From Solenopsis invicta (Eukaryota > Arthropoda > Insecta > Hymenoptera > Formicidae), in assembly GCF_016802725.1 (NCBI RefSeq), contig NC_052666.1:13037375-13101374 (forward strand): a DNA stretch of 64,000 bases. Reading direction: 5' to 3'. The position numbers and the translations under genes are program-made. Numbering within the stretch: position 1 is the stretch's first letter; the number at the start of each line of letters is the position of its first letter. The notes beneath the pieces are model-generated. The model was not told where the DNA came from. It searched no databases and was given only the letters and a program-made list of their open reading frames with translations. Positions 52,738 through 63,529 of the stretch are shown piece after piece.

Positions 52738-53350
52738 TGTAACGCTGGTACTTTTCTGGGCAGATTGCATTCGGGTTGCTCGGAGGTGCTCATCGGATGC
52801 CAGGGTTTTTCGGTAGTAATGAGAACTTCGTGTTGAGTATAATAATGCAGACGTAACAATATATTTATCAGATGTAATTGAAATACACAAGTAATACCAA
52901 AGCAATCGGAGTTGCTCGGTTAAATATAATTATCGGTCCCGCGTACAATAAAAAAACGAACAAAGTATAATTCGCGGCGTAACTTATTGTTTAAAGAAAA
53001 GAACGGATTCGGATAACTAATGAAACGGACCGACTGGTAATATGCGCTATGCGCTCGGAAGTAGCAATCGGAGTTGCTCGGTTAAATAATAATCGGTCCC
53101 GCGCAAAATAAAAGAACGGAAAAAATATAATTCGCGGCGTAACCCAATGTTTAAATAAAAGAACGGATTCGGATAACTAATGAAACGGACGGACTGGTAT
53201 TATGCGCTATGCGCTCAGAGGTAGCAATCGGAGTTGCTCGCTTACATAATAATCGGTCCCGTGCAAAATAAAAAGAACGGAAAGAATATAATTCGCGACG
53301 TAACTTAATGTGTCGGTTAAACGGGCCGTGATTGACGCGCGCGACGGACG
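52738..53350 (-). mobile_element. 5'-truncated LTR of the 59.2 kb family
   Basis: On minus it ends AAAAGTACCAGCGTTACA (52738), the same ending as the LTR at 59221-60551 (CAAAGTACCAGCGTTACA), and CCTCCGAGCAACC also matches. Its body holds a 161-bp tandem repeat. The 5' part of the LTR is missing. Confidence 0.65.
52901..53310. repeat. About 161-bp tandem repeat (2.5 copies) inside the LTR fragment
   Basis: AGCAATCGGAGTTGCTCG starts at 52901, 53063 and 53223. Each unit contains AACGGATTCGGATAACTAA and TATGCGCTATGCGCTC. The inverted form occurs at about 60000-60340 in the full LTR. Confidence 0.85.
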
Positions 53351-53579
53351 TGAATATATGTGTAGTTATCGCTATTAATTTTCATAAACTTTATGATTAT
53401 AACTTTTTAACGAAGGGCGAGCGACGGCTAAAACTTGTTGGGCGTTACTTAGGGTCATGACCTTGACAACATATATCAAGGTCAAGGTCATCGGGGCAGC
53501 CTTCCCTATTCGATATATTTACCATAACTTATATTTTCAAGAACTTTCTTGTTGTTGCATTTTAATTTGCGAATTTCGG

Positions 53580-53585
53580 AATATG

Positions 53586-53630
<45 letters not shown>

Positions 53631-53699
53631 GTATATATATATATATACATATATATATACATAAGTATATATATAAATTCTTTATATATGTATATATAC
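53580..53699. repeat. (TA)n-rich tract
   Basis: Interrupted TATATA/TATGTA repeats immediately left of the next element, again a TA-rich insertion site. Short Tyr/Ile-rich ORFs here are artefacts. Confidence 0.9.
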
Positions 53700-53700
53700 A

Positions 53701-53748
53701 GGGTGGTCTGAAACACCCTGTATATATACAGGGTGTTTCAGACCACCC
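53701..53748. repeat. Perfect 48-bp palindrome at the end of element 3
   Basis: GGGTGGTCTGAAACACCC followed by TGTATA is exactly mirrored from TATACA onward. The right half is the start of element 3; the left half is an inverted copy of the same terminus with nothing attached. Confidence 0.95.
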
Positions 53749-54465
53749 GTACACCCCTTTTCTCTTCGCAGGATTAGGACCAATCAAAAATATGTTCAGA
53801 CGAAAGTTGTAGGGTTTCAAAAGATCTATTTAATGATCTTATCAGTTTGACCTTGGATGACGTCGCCAAGGCCAGATCGAAATCACATTAAGTTTTTTAA
53901 ATGGAACACCCTATTTTTGATTCCAGAATCTAATAGCTGGTGCCAAGACCTTTCCAAAACACTACAAGAAAGTTTATTTTCGTTGACTACTTTCCGAGTT
54001 GTGCGGCTTGAAAGTTACACTACCGCCAACACCATGTAAATAACAATATAAAATCACGCGTTACGCAGAAAGCCGTGCAGCCGACACAAAGAAAGTAAAC
54101 ACGCGAGCCGGGCCAACAAAAACAGATCATGAAAAATCGTGAAAGTTAGCTGTCGCGACCGTAGATAGTCACATACATATGTATGTCATAATATTATGTA
54201 ATTACATTATTACTTTAACGGTAGCACACGAGCAATAACGAGCGCGGCTTTCTGCGTAACGATGTCTAACTCGTGATTTTATACATATTGTTATTTGCAT
54301 AGGATGTAGTAGAGATGTATTCACCACAACGCTATTGTGACTCAACTCAACACGAGTGACAATAACTTTCTCAAACTTGTCACCTACGTCTTCAATAACC
54401 GTCATATCAGTATCAATCGCGCAACAAAAATCCGACCCTCTTTATTAGTCTAGGTTTATTTAGCC

Positions 54466-55530
54466 ATGTCCTATTCCAATGAAGAAGCATATGATATGCT
54501 GCTAATTTTAGGTGAGTGTCGAGGTACATTCATTACAGCGGAAAGATTGTGGCGGGAACGTTATCCTGATCGGACTCCTCACTCGCGAAATGTTTTTTCA
54601 CGTTTGGCTAAACGAATCAAAATTAAAGGTGTCGTTCAGCCTCAACATAACAAAGGTACACAAATTCGTCATCCGATTATGGATGAAAGAACAGTGGAAA
54701 TTCTTGCATCGACAGAATTGAACCCTTATGATTCTTTAAGACGACGAGAACAAGATTCTGGTGTTAGTAAAATCAGTGTTTGGCGCATTCTAAAAAATAA
54801 CAAATTTCACCCTTACAGAATGTCTGTTCATCAAGCGTTGAATTATAACGATATTAGACAGAGACTTGTATTTTGCAACTTTATAAGACAGCAACCACTT
54901 GATTTCCACTTGAAAATTTTATTTTCTGACGAATGTACACTTAAAAGTGATGGATCTGTTAATACTTGGAACTCTCGTTATTGGGCACAAAATAATCCTC
55001 ACTGGTTGAGAGAAGTAGATCATCAAACCATTTGGAAAGTCAATGTTTGGTGTGGAATTATTGGAAGTCAAATCATAGGTCCTGTTTTCTTTGACGAAAA
55101 TCTAAACGGTGATAGATATTCCGCCTTGATAATGACAGATCTTCCTGTCTTACTAGAAAATATTCCTCTGCAATTGCGCCTGAACATGTGGTTCCAACAA
55201 GATGCATGTCCGTCTCATACATCGAGAGGCATTGCTCGTGCGGCATTAAATACTATGTTCCCCGACAAGTGGATAGGCAAATACGGTCCAATCAATTATC
55301 CACCCCGATCACCAGATCTCACCGTCCTTGATTATTATTTCTGGGGAAGGATAAAAAACTTGGTCTATCATGAACGTCCGACTACGAGGGATAATATGAT
55401 TCGTAGAATAAGTGAAGCAATTCGATCCTTACGTGCCGAGGAAATTCTTCGAGCAACCAATGATTTTCAAAATAGAGTTGATGCTTGCATCGCAGAGAAT
55501 GGTGCACACTTTGAATATTTAGTCGCTTAA
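54466..55530 (+). CDS. Tc1/mariner-like transposase, intact (354 aa)
   Basis: Begins MSYSNEEAYDMLLILGECRG. The DNA-binding part includes DSGVSKISVWRILKNNKFHP. The catalytic Asp lie in FSDECTLKSDG, FQQDACPSHTS and LTVLDYYFWG, with 42 residues between the last two by my count. Ends NGAHFEYLVA. Full family length with no stop, and flanked by good inverted repeats, so this copy could be active or only recently silent. The start is chosen because it matches the (A)Y(T/S)NEE start of the 38.3 kb transposase. Similarity among the three transposases is clear in GRYGP/GKYGP, PRSPDL and the C-terminal motif but moderate elsewhere. Confidence 0.92.
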   Translation: MSYSNEEAYDMLLILGECRGTFITAERLWRERYPDRTPHSRNVFSRLAKRIKIKGVVQPQHNKGTQIRHPIMDERTVEILASTELNPYDSLRRREQDSGVSKISVWRILKNNKFHPYRMSVHQALNYNDIRQRLVFCNFIRQQPLDFHLKILFSDECTLKSDGSVNTWNSRYWAQNNPHWLREVDHQTIWKVNVWCGIIGSQIIGPVFFDENLNGDRYSALIMTDLPVLLENIPLQLRLNMWFQQDACPSHTSRGIARAALNTMFPDKWIGKYGPINYPPRSPDLTVLDYYFWGRIKNLVYHERPTTRDNMIRRISEAIRSLRAEEILRATNDFQNRVDACIAENGAHFEYLVA

Positions 55531-55557
55531 CAAAACATACACTCATTCATTCCCGAA

Positions 55558-55760
55558 CGTGAGAGGCAAGGGGACTCACGTGAATCAAGCACCCCAAACG
55601 TGAGAGGCAAGGGGACTCACGTGAATCAAGCACCCCAAACGTGAGAGGCAAGGGGACTCACGTGAATCAAGCACCCCAAACGTGAGAGGCAAGGGGACTC
55701 ACGTGAATCAAGCACCCCAAATGTGAGAGGCAAGGGGACTCACGTGAATCAAGCACCCCA
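55558..55760. repeat. 41-bp tandem repeat, five copies, downstream of the transposase
   Basis: Units begin (C/T)GTGAGAGGCAAGGGGACT at 55558, 55599, 55640, 55681 and 55722 and are identical except for the first base of the last copy. Each unit contains the inverted pair CGTGAG..CTCACG. It starts 28 bp after the stop codon, inside the element. Confidence 0.97.
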
Positions 55761-56319
55761 ATGGGATAAAATTCTCGTCACGTCCACGTCGTTCATTCTG
55801 GATAATGCTAAGCACGGGAAAATGCATACAGTCAATCTGGACATGATTGATCATCAAACATAATCAATCCAGTTAATAAACAAAAGCAGAGTACATAAAA
55901 CTTTGACTCCCCTTTTCCTCCTCCATACACATACGCATGCACGTATGCACACACCCACACACAAGATTAAATCCGACTAAGTAACCACCACATGGTACAT
56001 CTTGAGTAATGCTGATGCTGGCGGTAGTGTAACTTTCAAGCCGCACAACTCGGAAAGTAGTCAACGAAAATAAACATTCTTATAGTGTTTTGGAAAGGTC
56101 TTGACACCAGCTATTAGATTCTGGAATCAAAAATAGGGTGTTCCATTTAAAAAACTTAATGTGATTTCGATCTGACCTTGGCGACGCCATCCAAGGTCAA
56201 ACTGATAAGATCATTGAATAGATCTTTTGAAACCCTACAACTTTCGTCTAAACATATTTTTGATTGGTCCTAATCCTGCGAAGAGAAAAGGGGTGTACGG
56301 GTGGTCTGAAACACCCTGT

Positions 56320-57450
56320 ATATTGTTAAATATAGATTGTTAATGTAACTCACCTTTGACCTTCGATATAAATATGAGGCTCAATTCGACGCGTTTTTAC
56401 ACGAAACGAACGAAGCCATTAAACCCTGGGAAATGAGATTACTTTGCTACTAGCTGGCACGAAACGCTTCCGTGCCTCTTGATAATAGTTTAATTACTTT
56501 ACGTTAAAGAACCTTTACCAAACTTTTTACTAAAAGAGACACGTGTTAAGTATTTCTTCCGTTCTTCAAGTTGCATTCTCTGTATTTTTAAAATGGCAAA
56601 AAAAGTTTTTTTGCCATTTTAAAAAGACTGTTTAGTGATGCGTGATGCGCGTTGAGATGCCGGAATTTACCCCGAGTAGAGCGCGAGCAAGAACTGCGTG
56701 AACGATTAATTTTTGCGGCGCTCGGCCTAGACACGGCCCTGAGCGCGCGATTACGAGAGCGAGTCCGACGCGAGAGCGCGAGCGACGACGATAGCGTAAC
56801 TTCTGTATAATGAGTGAAATGGGAGGCGGGAGAGGAAAAGAAGGCGAACAGAGTGATCACTCGATAGAATTAAGGGTTCAATTAATCGTCTTTAATCACA
56901 CAATGGTCGAGAATGTTCTGTCTCGATGATGGGCAAGAATGCCCGCGGAATCTTATTCAAGACGCGCGTATCGACAGCAAACGCAAGTTTGCGCGCCTTA
57001 TAACTCCCGACACTTCCCGAATTCTTTCTCGCTCAGTTTCGGATACTGTGTAACTCTCTCGCGTCGCTTCTCGAATCTGAATCTGCCGATCTCTCGCAGA
57101 GAGAGAGCGAACCTCCCTGCTCTCGTTTAAGCGAAGAAAAGCCGGGAGAAGCAAATTCGGCGGGAAAATGTCTCATTGGCTCGGATGGACTAATTACTGT
57201 ATCGTCATCGACGATTTAAAACGGTCACCGGACCGGACCGGTAAATTCGCTATTTGCTTGGGCCGACCTTTCCTTGCGTGCACGGACGACCACGACAAAA
57301 ACTTATTTGCTTCGCACACAAAATATTATTATCTCTATCGTCGAAGTTTCTCGTATTCTTACTTTCGCATAACTAACGAGACAGAAGATTATCGACGAGA
57401 TACAGCGCGTAGAACGGATGTTCTTAGGAATATAATAATATGATGATTTG
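56320..57450. other. GC-rich LTR-like remnant, unresolved
   Basis: Contains a perfect inverted repeat AAAATGGCAAAAAAA/TTTTTTTGCCATTTT at 56590-56620, then a GC-rich promoter-like stretch with GGTCGAGAATGTTC and GGGCAAGAATGCCC, words like those in the 9.7-10.8 kb LTR, and CTTATAACTCCCG. It is probably a decayed LTR on minus, but I cannot place its ends. Short ORFs are not supported. Confidence 0.4.
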
Positions 57451-59139
57451 CACAATTTTCATAATTTTGAATATGATTAATCAAATAAATTGACATGAAT
57501 AAAATAAGAAAGAGAAAACAAAGTACGGTAACTTATAATTAATTTGACTCGACTCTACATGAGTATTTTAACTTGAATCATCGCATAATGATTTGAACTC
57601 GAAACAAATACGATGGCAATTTTATCTTTGTTTATAAATTCTAATAAAAGTTATTATTATCCATTTTTCCTATAACTCTTGCTTCTTTAGACTATATTTA
57701 TATAAATATAGTCTTTTATAGAACATCCTCTATATAATTCTTTAGACTATATAAATATAGTCTAAAGAATTATATAGAGGATGTTCTATAAAAAAAATAG
57801 CAAAGTGGTCGTATGCGAGTAGAGCAAACTAAACTAAAAAATCTTGTACCATTTTGTAATTTTTGGAATCGGAACCCGTCCTTTTAAAATTATGTGCGTT
57901 GACGCAATATACGTTCATTGGACTATTTGCAACCGCCGCAAGGCGCGCATGTGTCCACTTATTCTAATCCACGATCTAATCCACGACAGCACTTAGATTC
58001 TAATCCACGCTTATTTTTATTTAATCAAACTACCTCCGATTTCTCGCTCAAACAAGATTACACTTGGTCCGATCCTGAGTAAAAATGACTCATCTCGTTT
58101 ACTCGAAATAAGGACCAGATAAATACATGATATTGATTAAAAGTTACAGGTTGCTCTTGATACACTGATCTATATTCGAGCGTTTGACTCATCGCACGCA
58201 TCTTGAAATATTTGTACATGAGACTAAAGGTCTGTTACATCGTTCCATATCTCCACTCAGGCCTCTTGTCTTAAGTCTCATCCGGCATACGGCAGAAACA
58301 AAAAAATTTCCCTGACGACCCTGAACGTAATAAAATAATACGTAAAGTGCTTTTCAGTAAATGACACAAATCAACACAGGAGTAATTTTTATCTTTTGTT
58401 TCTCATTGAATTTCAAACAATAGCGTCTGTAAATTTGTTAACATGTTTCAATATAAATAAACTATGTAATGTTAAAAATATAACAATATAGTATATAAAT
58501 TAACAATGCTTTAAAATATTACAAATAAAACCCAAAAGAATAACTGAAAAGTAACTTCGCGTTACTTTTTTGTATACATATTTTCTATTGTCCAAATTGT
58601 TTAATAAAGTAAATTGAAAACAGAAAGTGAGTGAAAGTTATTTCATATTTATAAAAAGTAAATACCGGAGTAATTGCAAAAATAAAATTTAAAAAAAATT
58701 AGTTGCATTTCTTTCAAATATTAAAACATACATAACAGGTTTCTTAAAAACATTAAAGAACTATTTTAATTATTAGCTTAATTAACGTTGATTTTTTTCA
58801 ATTGAACAATATCTACACAAAAACATATTTGAGAACGCATCTTGTACTAATAGAGAGATATATCAGAAATCTTTATTTTTCCTTAGCTCTCCTTTTTAAC
58901 TCTCAACAATTCTTTTTTTATCGTAAATTTTTGTAATTTATTAATTATTTGTAATGATTTATTCCTGCGTTCAATTAACAATTGTTAAAGTTTTAATTTA
59001 TAATTGCGCAAAATTATATCAAATAATTCAAAAATAAATTGTAATGGAATAGTAATGGTAGAATGTATGTAAGACAAATATTGTGTGATGCAGTAATACT
59101 GAGACGTCTCCACAACAAGATAACTGCAAGATCTAACTT
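57451..59139. other. AT-rich sequence with one strong hairpin
   Basis: No gene found. The only structure is the hairpin at 57714-57793, listed separately. Confidence 0.5.
57714..57793. repeat. Perfect hairpin, 38-bp arms, 4-nt loop
   Basis: The left arm begins TTTTATAGAACATCCTCTAT and is exactly mirrored after a TAAA loop. GACTATATTTATATAAAT just upstream repeats part of the arm. It could be a tiny fold-back element or, if transcribed, a small-RNA precursor. Confidence 0.95.
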
Positions 59140-59199
59140 GCATCGAAGCAGATGGAGATCATTTTAAACACTTATTATCAAATAAATCTACTATTTAAA
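59140..59199 (+). pseudogene. C-terminal scrap of a Tc1/mariner-like transposase
   Basis: Reads CIEADGDHFKHLLSNKSTI and a stop. It matches the C-terminal pattern of the other transposases here (CITMDGGHFEHLL, CIDHDGNTFEPF). Only about 20 residues remain. Confidence 0.4.
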
Positions 59200-59220
59200 C
59201 TTATTGATTATGATTAGCGT

Positions 59221-60551
59221 TGTAACATTACGCTCCTCCACCGCACCGCCGCACAAGACCGACCAATCGTTCGACGCATTGCAGCCGAGCACGTGCGTGC
59301 GCTGTGCTTACTATAGCACAACCACGTGTTATCACGCGCGACCGACACGCCACGCACCGCGTTCGGTAAGCAGTCCCACTCCAGCCGACTCAACCACACG
59401 CGCTGATTGGTGCGTCCAGCCGCGCGGAACCGTATATAAGTCGGCAATGGGCAACCGAACGGGAGATCAATCCGAACATCCGATCTCACCGGATTCTCTC
59501 CAGCGCCGGGCATACTCGGCTCTTCCTAGCTCGGGTATACTCGGCTCTTCCTAGCTCGGGCATACTCGGCTCTTCCTAGCTCGGGCATACTCGAGCACCT
59601 CCTTGAGTAAGTATCCTAGTTTTCGACTCCGCGCGACGGGCATTCTCGTCTTCGGCCAATCCGATCCGCTCCACCATGCGACAGGCATTCTCGTCGTTCG
59701 ACCAATCCTAACCGTTCGTCCGTTCCCGGTCATTCCCGGGAAACTGACTCCGATATACCGTACCCCACGGGACCTCCACTGCGAGAAGAGACCGCGCAGG
59801 TCTACACCCCCGATTACCCCGCATAGCCGGGGTCCGTCCGCCGAGCCGCACACCGCCGATCCCGAGATCGCGACCGGCCGGCACACGGGCCAATCGGAGT
59901 CCGTTGAAACCGTTTCAGTGAGTTCGCCGTCCCACGGCAACTCCTACCGTTTACACCGTGTTAAAGAACACGTGTCCGATTATTCCGTTAATTGTCCGAA
60001 TTCGTTTGACCGATAAGAATAGCCGAATCCGTTCTTTTCCGAAAGCTTGATGTGCGTAATAAATTGTCATTTGTCCGGACCGACCAATCGGCGCTCATTT
60101 ACTGTGCGCGGTTCCGCTTATTGTTTAACCGAGTATTCCAATTATTAACTCGGAGCGCATAATACCAGTCCGTCCGTTTCTTTAGTTATCCGAATCCGTT
60201 TGTTTGTTTAAATATTAATTTACGCAGCGATTTATATTTTGTCCGGCCCGACCAATCCGCGTCCAGTTACTTTGCGCGGGTTCGAATCCGGCCTTTCGTT
60301 TAAATATTGATTCTCGTGCTAAATTATATTTTGTGTGTATCCAAGCTGCATTTAACCAATATGATTGCGTTTTATATCTAACTTACGACGTTTATTGTAC
60401 TGAAATCATATCGACAGAATACATCGACTTATTTATATTCTTGCAACCAAACCAAGGATTTATTATTTCACGAACCCTAGCATCCGGCGAGCACATCCGA
60501 GCAACCTATCGCGAACACAATTCTGCGCAACCGCAAAGTACCAGCGTTACA
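59221..60551 (+). mobile_element. Solo Gypsy-type LTR (1.33 kb)
   Basis: The ends are TGTAACATTACGC and CCAGCGTTACA, flanked by GCGT and GTGT (a 4-bp duplication with one change). A CCGTATATAAGTCGG TATA box lies near 59430. Tandem words CATACTCGGCTCTTCC (about 59510-59590) and GGCATTCTCGTC (59640-59690) recall the repeats of the 9.7 kb LTR. The 3' third has the subrepeats found expanded at 52901-53310. ORFs across it are not supported. Confidence 0.8.
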
Positions 60552-61012
60552 GTGTGTATAAAGTATTATAACATTATATTAAAATTATTCTTCGTGAATG
60601 ATAAGGAAAAAATAATCAATATAATTTTTAGTTTAATTAAAAACTAAAAGAGAAAGAGAAAATAAATATGTGAGATTAAAAGTTTTAAAACTGTTGTAAT
60701 AAAATAATGGCACATATTTATATGATTTTTAATTGCAACTATTTGAATCTTATTGAGGTTCCTCATTAATATTTTCATATACAATTTAATAATATGTAGT
60801 AAAAATTCCGATGAATTATGAATTTATTTATTTTATTTCCTACATTTATTTATAGCATAAAGAATTCGGGACAAATGTTATACGCAACACGAGGTATTAC
60901 GCGATATTACGCACACGATTGTTTGTCTAACGTCAGTGAACGCGTGAAGTGCGTGGTCACTAATACTATCGACGCGCAATTCACGGACATGTTTCTGTTT
61001 AATCGTAATCTA

Positions 61013-62307
61013 TTAGGAGAATTGAAAACCGCCGTTTTTTGTCAAAATTTGAGGATTGATTGTTGAAAAATGGTTACATACTTATTCTTGAAAGTATTGT
61101 CCATCGCTGGCCACTACCTTCTCCCACCTTTCGGGCAGTATACGAATCCCGCGTCGAAAAAACTGCTCGTCTTTTGCGGCGATCCACGAATCGACCCAGT
61201 TTTTGGCCTCTTCGTAATAATGGAATTGCTGCTCAGCCAGGCCATGCGCCATTGATCGGAACAAGTGGTAATCTGAAGGGGCGATGTCAGGAGAATACGG
61301 CGGATGAGGTAAGACATCCCATTTCAATGTTTCCAGATAGGTTTTAACGACCTGAGCAACATGTGGCCGAGCGTTGTCATGCAGCAACATCACTTTTTCG
61401 TGTCTTTGCTCGTATTGTGGCCGTTTTTCCTGCAATGCTCGGCTCAAACGCATTAGTTGTGTTCGATAACGAGCTCCTGTGATGGTTTCACCCGGTTGCA
61501 ACAGCTCATAATAAATCACGCCGAGCTGGTCCCACCAAATACACAGCATGAGCTTCGAGCCATGGATGTTTGGCTTGGCCGTCGATGTTGATGCATGGCC
61601 GCGGTAGCCCCACGATTTTTTTCGCTTTGGATTATCATAATGGATCCACTTTTCATCGCCGGTTACAATACGATGCAGAAAACCCATCCGTTTTTGCCGT
61701 TGGAGCAGCTGTTCGCACGCGAAAAAACGCCGTTCGACGTCTCTCGGCTTTAATTCGTATGGCACCCAGTATCCATGCTTTGGGATCATTCCCATGGTTT
61801 TCAAACGATGTGAAATAGCTTGTTGAGTCACACCCAATGAATCTGCAAGCTCCTGTTGCGTTTGAGATGAATCTTCATTCAGTAATGTTTCCAATTGTGC
61901 GTCTTCAAACTTTTTCACCTGTGCGGGACGCTCCTTGTCTTCTACGCCGAAATCACCACTTTTGAACCATTCTCGACACGCGTTGGAACCATTCTCGACA
62001 CGTTCTTTCACTAATGGAAGCCTCACCAAAAGTTTTTACAATTATTCGACGCGCCTCAGCCGCAGATTTTTTCGAATTGAACGCAAAAAGCAAAACTACC
62101 CGCAAATGACGCTTATTGGGCACAAATTTCGACATTTTCGATCACAAAAAAATATATAACGCCGATAAAAATTCACAACTGCAATGATAAGGAATTGTTG
62201 CCAGATGCCCAACCTTACATTTAAAATTTTTGATCTAACGTTTGGCGCAAACATTTACCGCTGGCGCCATCTACTGGAAAACGACGGTTTTCAATTTGTA
62301 CTCCTAA
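61013..62307 (-). mobile_element. mariner element (1295 bp)
   Basis: TTAGGAG...AATTGAAAACCGCCGTTTT at the left is inverted at the right (AACGACGGTTTTCAATTTGTACTCCTAA), with TA on both sides. Length and content are those of a classic mariner. Confidence 0.9.
61082..62135 (-). pseudogene. mariner (DD34D) transposase with a 22-bp duplication
   Basis: The N-terminus (MSKFVPNKRHLRVVLLF, then EARRIIVKTFGEASISERTC) is in one frame and the rest in another. The shift comes from a 22-bp tandem duplication at 61965-62003 (GAACCATTCTCGACACG twice), which repeats CREWF. Catalytic residues are intact: TGDEKWIHYDN, LLHDNARPHVAQ and PYSPDIAPSDYHLF, with 34 residues between the last two Asp. The QAISHRLK helix-turn-helix is present. 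Apart from the duplication I see no defect. Confidence 0.9.
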
Positions 62308-62443
62308 TATATTTAATGAACAAGGATTTGAACTATAGATCAGCAGCTTGCCTAATATAGATATCGAGGATCTTAAAGCAAATATCGAGCATCATAAATA
62401 CACTGCTACGTCTTTACAGATACATTTTGATATTTTTTATTAT

Positions 62444-63476
62444 TGTAACGTTGCCGTTTTTCTCTCGCGCGGACTAGCGATCGTCGGAGCGATCGAAAGG
62501 GCTCGCACGGGAAGAGAGGAAAGAGTCGGACGTGTGTAAATGATGAGTCGGCGGTATGTGTGTGTGCTATAATTTACATGTGTTCTTTATTCACTAAGTT
62601 CGAGCGGGTACAGACGTTTGATGCGCGCGGACGGACAAAATACACGAATTCGGAACGGCGCGCGGACGGACAGATTTTTGTAAGCCCGCGGCTATCTTAC
62701 AGTTCGGTATGTACAGATGCTTCGCGAGGTGTCGCCAGGCGACGGGACGCGAGCGATATTCGGATGCGGGCGCGGCTTTCCCGCGGTGTAGCGATGCGCG
62801 CGGGGCGGAGCTTCGCGACGCGATGTGGCGATGCGCGAATCGGTAGGGCGACCGCGGCCGCGTGCGGGCCGATGACGATAGCGACTGGGATGCTACGAAA
62901 CGCGCCGAGTACCTCGGCCGAAACCCCGTGTCGGCGATTCCGGTTGGTTGCGTTTCGTGGAGGAGCGGATTGTAACCGCGACTCGAGAGCTGATCGGGAG
63001 TCCTCTCCTCGCCAAGGACCTTGACGAGAGTTGGACGCTCGGGCTCGAGAGAATGCGGAGGATGAGGAGTGGTGCGGAAATTTGCGGAGTACCTCCGCCG
63101 TGGCCAAGCAACCTTCGACCACTTTTATTCCCAGGATTGTCAGGCGCAGCGGATCAGCGGGTGATGCTGGCTGACGGGAAACAGGTGTCTCTATCGGAGC
63201 ACGCGGCCCTATACCCGGCGACTCCGTTTGCCTCCGTCATTTTTGGCGCTTGACGGCGGGGTCGCCGGAGCGGGATGAACGCGCGCTCCCTCGAATGCGC
63301 GTGCGCGCCGACTTGACGCGCGCGATGGACCGACACGGTCTTAACGCGCGAAGTTTCTATTAACTTTTACATTTGGGTGCCCGAGGCACCCCCGGTTATA
63401 GCCCGGTGACTCTCTTTCTCCGGCTGTCGGTGGCCGGGGACGATGCATAACATTTTCGGGGGTGTGCATCGTTACA
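62444..63476 (-). mobile_element. Solo LTR (1.03 kb)
   Basis: The ends are TGTAACGTTGCCG and GTGCATCGTTACA. On minus a GGGTATAGGGCC TATA-like box lies near 63210. No matching target duplication (TTAT against TCTT), so the insertion is old or one flank has changed. GC-rich ORFs across it are chance. Confidence 0.65.
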
Positions 63477-63529
63477 TCTTGCTAATAATACAATCATCAA
63501 AACAACATTTAGCATCCAAATATAGTTTG

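Larger units (their letters stand above)
53729..56319 (+). mobile_element. Tc1/mariner-like element 3, complete (2591 bp)
   Basis: The ends are CAGGGTGTTTCAGACCACCC and its inverse with TA on each side. The inverted repeats are about 305 bp long (53729-54037 and about 56012-56319). It carries one intact transposase on plus, followed by a 41-bp tandem array. A second internal inverted repeat (CGCAGAAAGCCG at about 54068 against CGGCTTTCTGCG at about 54245) lies before the gene. It shares the CAGGGTG terminus and TA target with elements 1 and 2, but not the head-to-head deleted copy. Confidence 0.9.
60833..62443 (+). pseudogene. Unrecognised coding relic split by a mariner and an LTR
   Basis: Before the mariner, plus-strand sequence reads NSGQMLYATRGITRYYAHDC, then SERVKCVVTNTIDAQFTDMF and FNRNL. 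After it (62308-62443) come SLPNIDIEDLKANIEHHKYT and TSLQIHFDIFYY, up to the LTR at 62444. An in-frame stop precedes SLPNID. Codon-like composition and continuity across a TA insertion argue for a former gene. I do not know the family; it may belong with the Polinton-type relics elsewhere in the window. Confidence 0.4.

Noticed and set aside
53457..53820. Tyr/Ile-rich ORFs on both strands
   Set aside because: Products of TA-rich simple repeats and the element 3 terminus.
55558..55760. CRISPR-like array
   Set aside because: Repeats are directly adjacent with no spacers, in a eukaryotic transposon; a plain tandem repeat.
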